Assembly: GCF_030316845.1 (NCBI RefSeq)
Contig: NZ_JASZYS010000005.1
Coordinates: 310,001 to 374,000 of the forward strand
Length of the DNA stretch: 64,000 nucleotides
Direction of reading: 5' to 3'
DNA from: Variovorax davisae
GTDB taxonomy: Bacteria; Pseudomonadota; Gammaproteobacteria; Burkholderiales; Burkholderiaceae_C
The translations under genes were made by a program, and so were the position numbers. Shown here in pieces: positions 17,753-27,077 of the stretch (positions within the stretch are counted from its first letter, which is position 1; every line of letters starts with the position of its first letter). Under the pieces are notes generated by a model. The model saw nothing but the letters and a program-made list of their open reading frames with translations. It was not told the DNA's origin and did no database searches.

Positions 17753-19438
17753 TCAGCCTCTTGCCAGGATCAGCCTTGCGAACTGAAGAAGGCTGCCGCC
17801 CTTGAATAGGTGACCCGAGACGCCTGCGCGGGATGCAGCCAGAACGTCTGATTCGTTGTCGCCGATCAGGAACGACTTGGAAAGTTCGATGCGCAGGTCG
17901 TTCGCAGCACGCAGCAGCATCCCGGGATTGGGTTTTCGATCGAAGTGATCGCGATGTCCATATGCCGGGACCTTCGCCTGGTCGTGGTAGGGGCAGTGAT
18001 ACCAGGCATCGACCTGCGCGCCTTCCTCGTCCAGGCGAGCCGCCATCCATCGATGCAGCGCAAGCACTTGCGCCTCGCTCGCATAGCCGCGGGCGATGCC
18101 CGACTGATTGCTCACGACGACGACGCTGTGGCCCTGGGATCTGGCAAAACGGATCGCGTCGCTTGCGCCTTCGACGAACGTGATGTCCTCGGGTTTACTG
18201 GGATAGCCCGTATCGAGGTTGATCACGCCGTCCCGATCCAGGAAAAGGGCGGTCCTTCCGGTGGCGAACGGAGCGGGCCGGACCACCCGGCCGAATACCC
18301 GCTCGCACTCCATGAGAGCGAGAACGAAGTGATAGAGACTGCTGGCGGGGACGTCCCTCGACAATGCGCGTCCCGCCGCGTCGATGCGATCGCGCCACAG
18401 CCCCGGTGGATCGAGCAAAAGGAAACCCGACTGAAGGGCCGCGAGCGCCCTCGCAGCCTTCTCGCGCCATTTGCCGGCATCGGCCGGGGCGGCTTCCGCT
18501 TCCGCGGCGCAGGCTTTCAGGTACTCGCACGTGCCCCAAGAGCGACGACTGTCGACGTCGGTCCGCTCGAGGATGCCGACGCGCTCGACCGCGAAGCCTT
18601 CGGCGTCCACGCCCTCGCGTTCGGCGCGCGACAACAGGACGCTCACATCTTCATCGACGCTGATGCCGCTCAGCATCGAGAAGCGACGCAGAAGCCACAC
18701 CCATTCGAAGTGGTGGCCCGGCTCGTACCAATTGCCCGCGATGTCCTGCGCTCGCCATGCTTCGTCATGCAGTTCCGGCAACGCGGCCTCCGCGCGCCAG
18801 AGCATGCGCTCGGAGAAGACCCTATGCAGTACGCTTGCCCGCGCCAGGTCTTGCGCACGGCCGGTCGATTCGTAGAGCGCCATGCAGGCCTCGAGGAGGT
18901 GCATCGTCGGGTTCTGGCGCAGAAACGCGTCGGGCCGCGGAATCGCATCGATGACGCCCCCATTGCTGGCGGCCAATGGGCCTTCAAGGATCTCGAAGAC
19001 TTCGTCGGCCAGCGCAAGATAGCCGAGGTCCGGCTTGAGGCGGTAAAGCCATGCGAGCGCGAACAGGAGAAACGCCAGCGTGTAGGCGTCGGACTTCCGC
19101 TCGTGGATCGTCCCATCGGGGGCCACGGAGAACGCCCAGCGATGCGGCAACTCCTTGCTGTAGTAGCGGCGCAGTACCTGCTGCCAAGTGCGATCGATCT
19201 GGGCGCGGCTGTCACGCATGCCGCGCAGGCTCAGATGGGCCAGCACATACAACTGGCGGCATTGCACCATGAGGCGCCGCGGCACCCCCTCGACCGGCCG
19301 ACCCGAGAAATCAAGCCTCTCGTGAAAAAGCCCGAACTTCTCGTCGTATCCCCGATCGAGCCATAGCGGAAGTGCGTCGATGCTCAGCCAATTGCTGGCG
19401 CGTGCGCGCAGCTCCTCGAAGTTTTCCACCAACGTCAC
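17753..19438 (-). CDS. fusion of AGE-family epimerase/isomerase and HAD phosphatase (GmhB-like)
   Basis: 561 residues. Residues about 1-385 resemble the N-acylglucosamine 2-epimerase / mannose isomerase (alpha/alpha)6-barrel family, with WLDRGYDEKFGLFHERLD near the start and conserved His/Glu in NWYEPGHHFEWVWLL. Residues about 393-561 are a HAD-IIIA phosphatase: FLDRDGVINLDTGY (nucleophile Asp and acid/base Asp), VSNQSGIARG and LIGDNESDV. The second half resembles GmhB, which dephosphorylates heptose 1,7-bisphosphate, and hldE and hldD lie immediately upstream. The GmhB zinc loop is altered (CPYHD, then DHFDRKP where C-x-C is usual). The product may join a sugar isomerisation with dephosphorylation; the exact substrates are unknown. 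Starts 4 bp inside the hldE stop. Confidence 0.85.
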   Translation of the reverse strand: MTLVENFEELRARASNWLSIDALPLWLDRGYDEKFGLFHERLDFSGRPVEGVPRRLMVQCRQLYVLAHLSLRGMRDSRAQIDRTWQQVLRRYYSKELPHRWAFSVAPDGTIHERKSDAYTLAFLLFALAWLYRLKPDLGYLALADEVFEILEGPLAASNGGVIDAIPRPDAFLRQNPTMHLLEACMALYESTGRAQDLARASVLHRVFSERMLWRAEAALPELHDEAWRAQDIAGNWYEPGHHFEWVWLLRRFSMLSGISVDEDVSVLLSRAEREGVDAEGFAVERVGILERTDVDSRRSWGTCEYLKACAAEAEAAPADAGKWREKAARALAALQSGFLLLDPPGLWRDRIDAAGRALSRDVPASSLYHFVLALMECERVFGRVVRPAPFATGRTALFLDRDGVINLDTGYPSKPEDITFVEGASDAIRFARSQGHSVVVVSNQSGIARGYASEAQVLALHRWMAARLDEEGAQVDAWYHCPYHDQAKVPAYGHRDHFDRKPNPGMLLRAANDLRIELSKSFLIGDNESDVLAASRAGVSGHLFKGGSLLQFARLILARG

Positions 19439-20868
19439 GACTTTCGGGTCTTGTTGATCTCGTCGACGATGCGAGTCGTCGAGTAACCATCATGAAAATC
19501 CAGGGCGATGACCTGGCCGCCCCGAGCGGTCACCTCGCTGTAGCCGACAATATCTGCCACCGGGTAGTCGCCGCCCTTCACCAGAATGTCCGGCAACACG
19601 TACTGGATGGTCTCGAGCGGAGTTGGCGCGTCGAATTCAACGATGTAGTCCACCGAGGCCAGGCCCGCCAGGACTTCGGCTCGATGGGAGAAGTTGTTGA
19701 TCGGGCGACTGGGGCCCTTGAGCTTGCGCACGGAGTCGTCGGAGTTCAGCCCCAGCACAAGGATATCTCCCAGGGCACGTGCCGCCTTGAGCAGCCGGAC
19801 ATGGCCGGGATGGAGAATATCGAAGCAGCCGTTGGTGAAGACGACCTTCTTGCCGTGCATCCTGGGATTGACCAACGCAACTTTGAGCTGATCCTCGGTC
19901 AGCACCTTGGGGTGCTCATGGCTGAAGGCATTCACTTCGGCCTCGATCTCGTCTTCGCTGACCACGTACGTGCCGGGGTGGGACACCGCGATGCCAGCTG
20001 CAATGTTCGCGCGCTGTACGGCATCGGAAATTGAGCGCTTGGCCGACAGCTCCATCGCGAGCGCGGCGAGGACCGTGTCCCCGGCGCCGGACACGTCGAA
20101 GACATCACGCGCCCGCGTGGGGACGAAGTCCGCGCGGCCACCGGCGCTGACGACGACCATGCCCTTGGCGCCGCGCGTGATGACCAGGTGCTCGAGTCGA
20201 AGGCTCTCGATCGCGGCGCTGGCCTTGGCGACCAGTTCCTGGTCGGATCCGTAGGCGCCGAAGAGTCCGACGAACTCGCTGTTGTTGGGCTTCAGCAGAA
20301 ACGCCCCGCGATATAACTCCGGGGTGACTCGTTTGGGATCCACGAGCGTCGGCACGCCGAGTCTGGCGGCCGCGTCGAGGAATTCCGGCAGCTTGTCCAG
20401 AGTGCCCTTGGCGTAGTCGGAGAGCACCACCAGATCGTAGTCACCGACTTGACGCCGGTATTCATCGAGCAGGCGTTGCTGGGTCTGAAGTGTCGGCCGA
20501 ACGTCTCGGTCGACGCGGGCGATCTGCTGCGAGCCGACGACGAGCCGGGTCTTCTGGGTGGTGCCGCCCTGTGAATCCTTCACGAACAGCGGCGTCACCT
20601 GGTAGCGCTGCAGGCAGGTCTCGAGCTCGGCCGAAGCGCTGTCCTCGCCGACGACCGCCAGAAGGGTCGCATTGCCGCCCATGGCGGAAATGTTGGCGGC
20701 GACATTGGCCGCACCGCCGGGCCGGTTCTCCTCGTGCTTCGCCGCCAGCACTGGAACCGGTGCCTCCGGAGAGATGCGTGACACCTCGCCGATCACATAG
20801 CGATCGAGCATGATGTCGCCGACGACGAGGATGCGCGGCTTGGTTGCGGTAGGGAAGGGCTGCTGCAT
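19435..20868 (-). CDS. hldE: bifunctional heptose 7-phosphate kinase / heptose 1-phosphate adenylyltransferase
   Basis: 477 residues, normal for HldE. Residues about 1-320 are a PfkB/ribokinase domain (LVVGDIMLDRYVIG, RPGGAANVA, DVSGAGDTVLAAL). Residues about 345-477 are a cytidylyltransferase-fold domain (VFTNGCFDILHPGHV, LVLGLNSDDSV). Together they phosphorylate D-glycero-D-manno-heptose 7-phosphate at C1 and then adenylylate it to ADP-heptose. ATG 20868 is the first plausible start and lies 1 bp after the hldD stop; the extra 28 residues of a longer frame overlap hldD. Its presence within the O-antigen island is unusual but not unique. Confidence 0.96.
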   Translation of the reverse strand: MQQPFPTATKPRILVVGDIMLDRYVIGEVSRISPEAPVPVLAAKHEENRPGGAANVAANISAMGGNATLLAVVGEDSASAELETCLQRYQVTPLFVKDSQGGTTQKTRLVVGSQQIARVDRDVRPTLQTQQRLLDEYRRQVGDYDLVVLSDYAKGTLDKLPEFLDAAARLGVPTLVDPKRVTPELYRGAFLLKPNNSEFVGLFGAYGSDQELVAKASAAIESLRLEHLVITRGAKGMVVVSAGGRADFVPTRARDVFDVSGAGDTVLAALAMELSAKRSISDAVQRANIAAGIAVSHPGTYVVSEDEIEAEVNAFSHEHPKVLTEDQLKVALVNPRMHGKKVVFTNGCFDILHPGHVRLLKAARALGDILVLGLNSDDSVRKLKGPSRPINNFSHRAEVLAGLASVDYIVEFDAPTPLETIQYVLPDILVKGGDYPVADIVGYSEVTARGGQVIALDFHDGYSTTRIVDEINKTRKS

Positions 20869-20869
20869 G

Positions 20870-21844
20870 TCAGGCGAACTTGTCGGGAGTGTTGAGATAG
20901 CCCTGGACATAGTCGGCCACCCCTGCTTCGAGCGAATAGAAGTCGGCGTCATAGCCAGCGACTCGCAGCTTCTGCATGGCTGCCTGAGTGAAGTACTGGT
21001 ACTTTCCGCGAAGGTTCTCGGGCATCGGGACGTACTGGATGTCGGGGTTGATGCCGCACGCGGTTCCGACGGCCTCGATGAGCGCTCGGAACGAGCGTGC
21101 TGAGCCCGTCCCCAGGTTGTAGATGCCGTTCTGCCGTGTGCCGGCCAGAAACCAGGACATGACTTTGCAGCAGTCCTTGACGTAGACGAAATCGCGCAAT
21201 TGCTCGCCGTCCTTGAAGTCGGGACGATGCGACTTGAAAAGGTGAATAGGCTGGTTGGCGACCACCCGTGAATGATTCTTTGCGACGATGCTCATCATGT
21301 CGGCCTTGTGATATTCGTTGGGGCCGTACACGTTGAAGAATTTGAAGCCGGCCCAGCGCGGCGGCGCGATGCCCTTCTCGGCCTGCCCGAGCGCCCATCG
21401 GTCGAAGGCTTGCTTGGACCATCCATAGAGATTGAGCGGGCGCAGCGGGGCGATGTCCTGCGTATCGTCGAAGCCTTGGTCGCCGTCTCCGTAGGTTGCA
21501 GCGGATGACGCGTAAAAGAACGGGACCTTCCTGGAGGCGCACCAATTCCAGAGGTTCATCGAGAACTGGAGGTTGTTGCTGACCACTTCATCCCCATCGG
21601 TGGCGGTCGTCGACGAGATCGCACCGAGGTGGAACACCGCCTCCACCGACTGGGTTGTGGTCTTCAAGAATTCCGCACAGTCCTGCGGGAAGACGAATTC
21701 GGCGAAGCGATGCTTGGCGATGTTCTTCCATTTTTCGCCCGAGCCCAGCCAGTCGACGATGGCGATGTCGGTGAACCCTGATTGATTCAGGTGGGTGACG
21801 AGGTTCGAACCTATGAAGCCTGTCGCTCCAGTGACGATGATCAT
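20870..21844 (-). CDS. hldD: ADP-L-glycero-D-manno-heptose 6-epimerase
   Basis: 324 residues. MIIVTGATGFIGSN at the start binds NADP, SSAATYGDG carries the catalytic Ser/Thr, YGWSKQAFD is the YxxxK pair, and FKFFNVYGPNEYHK is diagnostic of HldD. It converts ADP-D-glycero- to ADP-L-glycero-D-manno-heptose, the donor for inner-core heptosyltransferases. ATG 21844 is the first codon of the Rossmann strand. It lies 50 bp after fkbM and 1 bp before hldE. Confidence 0.96.
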   Translation of the reverse strand: MIIVTGATGFIGSNLVTHLNQSGFTDIAIVDWLGSGEKWKNIAKHRFAEFVFPQDCAEFLKTTTQSVEAVFHLGAISSTTATDGDEVVSNNLQFSMNLWNWCASRKVPFFYASSAATYGDGDQGFDDTQDIAPLRPLNLYGWSKQAFDRWALGQAEKGIAPPRWAGFKFFNVYGPNEYHKADMMSIVAKNHSRVVANQPIHLFKSHRPDFKDGEQLRDFVYVKDCCKVMSWFLAGTRQNGIYNLGTGSARSFRALIEAVGTACGINPDIQYVPMPENLRGKYQYFTQAAMQKLRVAGYDADFYSLEAGVADYVQGYLNTPDKFA

Positions 21845-21894
21845 TTGCAGTGCTCCGACCGATGGCTTGGAAAAAAGAGAGCGCGCCGATGCGC

Positions 21895-23199
21895 TCAATC
21901 GCGCGCGCTGGCCGCCTTGAGTTTGAGGTACACCGCGCGTGTTGCAGGTGACATGGCCATCGGCGGGTAGCTTGGCACCTGGGCGGTCGTGTTCGGGGCA
22001 ATCGGCGGTGGCGCCAGCATCGCGCGGACACGCCGGTGCAAAGGTGGCGCGAGGCGAAGACATGCCAGGACGCCACGTTTGAGCACGGGGTGCCGCACGA
22101 CGACGAGGGCGAAGGTGCGCAGCATTGACTTGATGCGGCGTTTGATGCCGCTCGTGATGCGCCCTTCCCGAAGTGCCGACAGAAGGCGCCGGCACCGAGC
22201 CCCGATGGAGCGGATCGGCGCCGTGAGCCGCCAGGAGGTGCTGTTCAGGACGGCGTCCAGATGCTGTTGCAGATGCGCTCGCGCGGCGGCTGCGGCCTGA
22301 TTCGCAAACCGGACTTGCTCTTCCTGATCGGCAAACTTGCGCTGCGCCGCGGCGCCCGCTTCGAGGGCTTGATCGATGCGCGCGCCGAGCAGCCGCGTCT
22401 CGGCCGCGTGCGCCTCCCGGAGCTGGTTGATCTCGGCGCGACGGGCCTCTTCGCTCGCCCGCGTCTGCACGCGATGCTGCTCCAGCACACCCCGGCACAG
22501 TTCGGAGTTCGCCATTCCGCTGAGGCGCACGCCGTCGAACACGTTGGGTGGGGTGGCGAAGGCGGATTTCAGCTCCGGGTGTTCGGCCGCGACGTAGAAG
22601 CGGTTGAGTCCGTCAAAATAGACGAATTCGTAGCCGGCGGCCAACAGGATGTCCTCCGAGCCTTGGTAGCGAAGCTCGGTCGACATCGGCACGGTGGCTT
22701 CGATCAGGATGATCCACGGCCTCAGCGTCTGGCTGTCCCAGCCGCGCAACACCGCCTCTTCCAGGCCCTCAACATCGATCTTGAGCCAATGCACCGGCTG
22801 ACCCGCGAGCGATGCGAATGCAGTGCTCATTGGCAGCATTGGCGTCGGGACGACTTTGTGCGCAAGCCCGTGCACGGTGTGGTGGCTCTGCGCGAACTCC
22901 TTGACGCCGGTACTCAGTCCGGTGTCCTCGAACACGCTGAGTTCCAGGATGCCCGCCTGGTCCGACAGCGCCAATTGCAGCACGGTCTCGTCGGGACGGT
23001 CGCTGCGCAGCATGTCGGCATAGCGCGGAACCGGCTCGACGTGGATCCCTCGCCAGCCGTGGTCGTAGAACGCCTTGCTGACCGAGTCGATCAGTGGATC
23101 CTGGGCGCCGACGTCGATGTACCGTCCGGCGGGTACGTGCTTGAGCGCGCGCCACAGCATGACGTCTTCGAAATTTTGCGCATAGGAGATGAACGTCAT
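21895..23199 (-). CDS. FkbM-family methyltransferase with C-terminal coiled coil and STSWR motif
   Basis: 434 residues. The first about 230 form an FkbM SAM methyltransferase (YIDVGAQDPLIDSVSKAFY as motif I; IHVEPVPRYADML; WLKIDVEGLEEAVL). A charged Ala/Glu/Arg-rich helix (about 245-320) is a probable coiled coil. It is followed by NSTSWRLTAPIRSIG (about 318-332) and a basic hydrophobic tail that could bind membrane. The domain probably O-methylates a polysaccharide residue, possibly as a chain-terminating step. The same short motif occurs in two other proteins of this window. First gene of the hldD operon; ATG 23199 faces the divergent gene at 23391 across 191 bp. Confidence 0.85.
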   Translation of the reverse strand: MTFISYAQNFEDVMLWRALKHVPAGRYIDVGAQDPLIDSVSKAFYDHGWRGIHVEPVPRYADMLRSDRPDETVLQLALSDQAGILELSVFEDTGLSTGVKEFAQSHHTVHGLAHKVVPTPMLPMSTAFASLAGQPVHWLKIDVEGLEEAVLRGWDSQTLRPWIILIEATVPMSTELRYQGSEDILLAAGYEFVYFDGLNRFYVAAEHPELKSAFATPPNVFDGVRLSGMANSELCRGVLEQHRVQTRASEEARRAEINQLREAHAAETRLLGARIDQALEAGAAAQRKFADQEEQVRFANQAAAAARAHLQQHLDAVLNSTSWRLTAPIRSIGARCRRLLSALREGRITSGIKRRIKSMLRTFALVVVRHPVLKRGVLACLRLAPPLHRRVRAMLAPPPIAPNTTAQVPSYPPMAMSPATRAVYLKLKAASARD

Positions 23200-23390
23200 T
23201 GAATCGAGAGGGGTGTGTGCAAGAAGGCGGGCCTGCCTGGCAACTGCGCTGTTCCAGGGGAAACATGCACGAATTTGGGTGGATTTTTCACATTTTACGA
23301 GCTAGCCGGGTGTGTTCTTGGGCATGATCGACTCTACGGACACCCCACGATCCAGAAGAGTTACGTTTGCTAGTGAGAGTACATAACAAA
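23200..23390. promoter_or_regulatory. divergent intergenic region between fkbM and the GT4 gene
   Basis: Non-coding, locally AT-rich around 23285-23300 (GGATTTTTCACATTTTACGA). It must carry promoters for the leftward hldD operon and the rightward GT4 gene by position. I cannot assign -35/-10 boxes with confidence. Confidence 0.4.
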
Positions 23391-25547
23391 ATGACAGGGC
23401 TTGATTCGCTGCGCCGGAGCGCTCGGAGGGTTCCCAAGGCTGCTTTCTGGCTGATGACGCCATGGCGCATGCCGGAGCGCCTGCGCTTCATGCGGCAGCG
23501 GTCTGCCAATGAGGCCAGGGCGAGGGAACTGGACAGCCTGATCGAGCGGGAGCGCGCCCGTCAGGAGGCTTGGCGGGCGGGGGATGATCCGTTGCCTACC
23601 CCGCCCCTGGACTTGCGCAGCGATGCCGGTGCCGCGGATGCGGCAGACTTGCCGCTGGAGGAAGTGTTCGGGCCAGCCCCGGCCCCTTCGGACGTGGTCG
23701 ACACGTGGGCTGCCGCCCGGTTTTGCATCGCTCTCCTTCGATCCCGTAAGGATTTGTATCTAAAGTTTCCTCGCGCGCTGTCGGAACCGGTGGCGGAAAG
23801 CCACTTTCTGGCCTGGCTGCAAAGCGATCAGGGATTGCGTTGCTCGGGCTTGGCGCCAGAGTCGATTCCGCATTTCAAGGCGTTGTTCGCTGGCGACCCC
23901 TCAGCCCGCGCCCGACAGGTCTTCCTCTCCGACGACCGGATCAGGGAGGTGCTGCCGCATGGGCTCACGCCGGCTGGCCAGCACGCGTTGTTTCGATGGT
24001 TCATGAGGCATGCGTTGCCCGACGCCGCAGTTGGCCTGCGCCGGGAGGAGATCGTCTGGCTTTTCATGCAGGCGGCCGAAAACCCCCGGGATGAACTGGT
24101 TCGTGCCTACCTGTTCACGCCGGATTGGCAGCGCCAGTTTCCTGACGCGATCACGATGTTCGGCTGGGCCGGGTTCGCGAAATGGTTTGTGAGGCACTAT
24201 GGTGCGAACCCCCTGTGGGTCGATGTCGAACGGGCGCCGGATTGGCATGGGCCTGCTGAGCAACTTCGCATTGCCCATGTCGCCAATGCGACTTGGCGGG
24301 CGATTCATCCGGAGGCTCTGTCCGACGCCTTGAAGGCGCGTGCCTGGCTCGAATGGCTGACCTACGGCGCAGACCTGCCCGCGACGGTGCGCCAGTGGTG
24401 CCAGGCGCTGGATCTGCAGGCCGTCGTGCCGACGCTGGTTGCCCCGGGCGCGAACATCATCGGCCATTTCTGCTATCCGTCCGGCCTTCGTGTCTCCGTC
24501 GAATCGATCGTGCATTCGCTTGCGCAAGTGGGCGTCGAGACCTCGCTGCGCGACGTGAGAACGGATGCCAGGGATGACCCATGTCACGTGCGATTCGCTG
24601 GCCAGGAAATGCACGACGTTACGTTGATCCACGCCCAACCAGAGCCCTATTTTCTCGACGCCTATGCGAGGGCGGACCTTGCCGAGCGCGTCCCGCGCAC
24701 CTACCGGATCGCCTATTGGTATTGGGAGTTCGACTCGATCCCCGACGCCTGGGTCGAGTGCGCAACACGGGTCGACGAAGTGTGGACAGCGACGGAGTTC
24801 ATTGCGCGTGGCCTGCGTGAACGCTTGTCGGTCCCGGTTCGCACGTTGTTTCCCGGCGTAAGGTTGGCGCCCTTCAAGTCCCGCAACCGAGCCGAACTCG
24901 GACTGGAAGAGGATCGTTACACGTTTCTATTCACGTTCCACATGATGAGCGTGATGGAGCGCAAGAACCCCCTGGGGCTCATTCGCGCTTTCAGAGCGGC
25001 CTTTCCCGAGGATGAGAAGGTCTCGCTGGTCCTGAAGACGTCTTTCGGTGAACGCTATCCGGCAGAACTTCAGCAACTGCGCGATGCAGCAAGCGGCGCG
25101 AACATCACGATCATCGATAAGGTGTTCAGTCCGGATGAAGTGCTTTCCCTCATGAACGCCTGCGACGCCTATGTGTCCCTTCATCGCAGCGAAGGCCTCG
25201 GCCTGACGATGGCCGAGGCGATGCTGATGGGCAAGCCCGTGATCGCCACCAACTTCTCGGGCAATGTCGATTTCATGGACGACAGCAACAGTTTGCTGGT
25301 CCCGTATGAACTCGTGAAACTCGGCGAGCCGATTCCCCCTTATGAGGCCGACCTCGAATGGGCCGAGCCTTCCGAGGAGCGCGCCGCACAGCTGATGCGC
25401 CGCCTCTATGAGGATCAGGAGTGGGGGCGGGCGATCGGCGCTCGCGCGAAGTCGAGCGCGGAAACCAACCTTTCCCTCAAGGCCGCAGGGCAAAGGATCA
25501 GGGCGCGCCTCGAAGAAATCGAGGCACTCCGGCGCGCTCGGCAGTGA
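23391..25547 (+). CDS. large GT4-family glycosyltransferase with N-terminal helical domain
   Basis: 718 residues. Residues about 1-330 are a mostly helical, Trp/Arg-rich region with no motif I know. Residues about 360-710 are a GT-B/GT4 glycosyltransferase with the E-x7-E motif in HRSEGLGLTMAEAMLMGKPVIAT (about 610-630). TRVDEVWTATEFIARGL is the usual inter-domain segment. The likely role is adding a sugar to LPS or the O-chain on the cytoplasmic face; donor unknown. ATG 23391 is preferred over TTG 23367. It stands alone on the plus strand and ends 18 bp before the convergent wzt. Confidence 0.8.
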   Translation: MTGLDSLRRSARRVPKAAFWLMTPWRMPERLRFMRQRSANEARARELDSLIERERARQEAWRAGDDPLPTPPLDLRSDAGAADAADLPLEEVFGPAPAPSDVVDTWAAARFCIALLRSRKDLYLKFPRALSEPVAESHFLAWLQSDQGLRCSGLAPESIPHFKALFAGDPSARARQVFLSDDRIREVLPHGLTPAGQHALFRWFMRHALPDAAVGLRREEIVWLFMQAAENPRDELVRAYLFTPDWQRQFPDAITMFGWAGFAKWFVRHYGANPLWVDVERAPDWHGPAEQLRIAHVANATWRAIHPEALSDALKARAWLEWLTYGADLPATVRQWCQALDLQAVVPTLVAPGANIIGHFCYPSGLRVSVESIVHSLAQVGVETSLRDVRTDARDDPCHVRFAGQEMHDVTLIHAQPEPYFLDAYARADLAERVPRTYRIAYWYWEFDSIPDAWVECATRVDEVWTATEFIARGLRERLSVPVRTLFPGVRLAPFKSRNRAELGLEEDRYTFLFTFHMMSVMERKNPLGLIRAFRAAFPEDEKVSLVLKTSFGERYPAELQQLRDAASGANITIIDKVFSPDEVLSLMNACDAYVSLHRSEGLGLTMAEAMLMGKPVIATNFSGNVDFMDDSNSLLVPYELVKLGEPIPPYEADLEWAEPSEERAAQLMRRLYEDQEWGRAIGARAKSSAETNLSLKAAGQRIRARLEEIEALRRARQ

Positions 25548-25565
25548 TCCGACCCAAGGAACGCG

Positions 25566-26267
25566 CTACTGCTCGACGATCCGCCCGTGTTCGAGGTGAA
25601 TGACCCGATTGCATTCCTTTGCGATCAACTCGGGTGAATGCGACGCCAGCACCAGGATCCCCGATTTGGCCACGACGTCCTTCATGCGCTGTTCGGCTTT
25701 CTCGGTGAACTCGGCGTCACCGACCGACAGCCATTCGTCCATCAGCAGGATGTCGGCTTCCACACTCGTCGAGATCGAGAAGGCCAGGCGCATCAACATC
25801 CCGGTCGAGTAGGTCCGCACCGGCATGTTCACGTATTCACCCAGGCCGCTGAATTCGCAAATGCCCGGTGTGAGGGCGTCGATCTGCCGCTTGCTCATGC
25901 CCATCACAAGGCCACGCAACATGATGTTCTCGACGCCCGTGGCGTCCGCCTCGATGCCCAGCGAGGGGTCGATCAAGCTCGACACACTGCCCTGCCTGAC
26001 GAATTCGCCGGACGAGGGTTCATACACGCCGGCGAGCGTTCGCAGCAGTGTCGACTTTCCCGCCCCATTGTGTCCAATAAGGCCCAGACGGTCGCCGCTT
26101 TTGAGTTCGAGATTGATTCCGCTGAGCGCCTGGACGACATTGACGCCGGTCTCCTTGCCGAAGCGGCCGCCGGTAACGGACGCGGCCAGCGTCTTCTTGA
26201 ACGATGCCGCGCCGGCCCCATAGATGGGGAAATTGACGGAGACGTCTTTGAGAGAGATGAGAGCCAT
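25566..26267 (-). CDS. wzt: polysaccharide ABC transporter ATP-binding protein
   Basis: 233 residues. Walker A is GHNGAGKST (about 66-74), the ABC signature is the YSTGM variant typical of the Wzt/KpsT/TagH group, and Walker B is ILLMDEWL, followed by the His-loop region LASHS. It powers export of undecaprenyl-PP-linked O-polysaccharide through Wzm. It ends soon after the ATPase core, so it lacks the C-terminal carbohydrate-binding domain that long Wzt proteins use to recognise a capped chain end. It follows wzm by 6 bp. Confidence 0.92.
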   Translation of the reverse strand: MALISLKDVSVNFPIYGAGAASFKKTLAASVTGGRFGKETGVNVVQALSGINLELKSGDRLGLIGHNGAGKSTLLRTLAGVYEPSSGEFVRQGSVSSLIDPSLGIEADATGVENIMLRGLVMGMSKRQIDALTPGICEFSGLGEYVNMPVRTYSTGMLMRLAFSISTSVEADILLMDEWLSVGDAEFTEKAEQRMKDVVAKSGILVLASHSPELIAKECNRVIHLEHGRIVEQ

Positions 26268-26273
26268 GTTTTC

Positions 26274-27077
26274 CTACAGCCAGTAGACGACGCGTCGGCG
26301 GTATTTTGCGAAGAGCAAGCTCGACGCGGTAATGGTGACGGCTGTCCAGCCCAGGATGCCCCACCAGTTGTGGCTGTCGGCCACGCCGCCCATGAGGGGC
26401 GTGCGCAACAGGTCGAGCATCTGGGCGAAGGGGTTCCAGAGAATGTACTGAGCACGGCCAGGAAGACTCTCGGGCAACCAGAACACCGGCGTCAGGAACA
26501 TCAGCATCTGCATCACGCTGGTGACGATCTGCGTGACGTCGCGGAATCGCGTGCAGACCAGGCCGAGCGCGATGCCCACTGCCTGCGCGTTGATCAGCAC
26601 CAGCAAGAAGGCCGGGATGAAAAGCAGGGCCGACCACGACAAGGAGACGCCAGCCCAGAGTGCGACCGGAACGTACAGGACGATCTGGTGGGCGAACTGG
26701 ATCAGGTTGCGAGCCATGCTCCGCCACACGAAAAGACTGATCGGGAAGTAGCCTTGCTTCAGATAGTTGGCGGATCCGATGAAGGCATTGCACGAATCCG
26801 TCACCATGCTCGAGAAGAATCCCCAGAAGATGATGCCGAGCGCCAGATGCGGAAAGAACTTTGACAGCTCGGTCCCGAACAGCGAGCTGTAGAGCGGGCC
26901 CATGCCGCCGATCATTGCACCCATGCTGAGCGTGAGCCACAGCGGCCCCAGCATCGAACGGCGATAGCGCAGGACGATGTCGAACCAGGCGAGGGTCCAC
27001 CAGATGTCGGTTCGTCGAGTGCCTTCCCACCAATCGCCCCACGCGCTGCGATGCAAATTTGAATGTGCCTGGCTCAT
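26274..27077 (-). CDS. wzm: polysaccharide ABC transporter permease
   Basis: 267 residues with six predicted transmembrane helices of the ABC-2 type. The N-terminal WFDIVLRYRRSMLGPLWLTL is the typical amphipathic and coupling region, and FRDVTQIV lies in the conserved ABC-2 segment. It forms the inner membrane channel with Wzt for O-antigen or a similar polymer. Its start overlaps the manC stop by 4 bp, so manC, wzm and wzt form one transcription unit. Confidence 0.92.
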   Translation of the reverse strand: MSQAHSNLHRSAWGDWWEGTRRTDIWWTLAWFDIVLRYRRSMLGPLWLTLSMGAMIGGMGPLYSSLFGTELSKFFPHLALGIIFWGFFSSMVTDSCNAFIGSANYLKQGYFPISLFVWRSMARNLIQFAHQIVLYVPVALWAGVSLSWSALLFIPAFLLVLINAQAVGIALGLVCTRFRDVTQIVTSVMQMLMFLTPVFWLPESLPGRAQYILWNPFAQMLDLLRTPLMGGVADSHNWWGILGWTAVTITASSLLFAKYRRRVVYWL

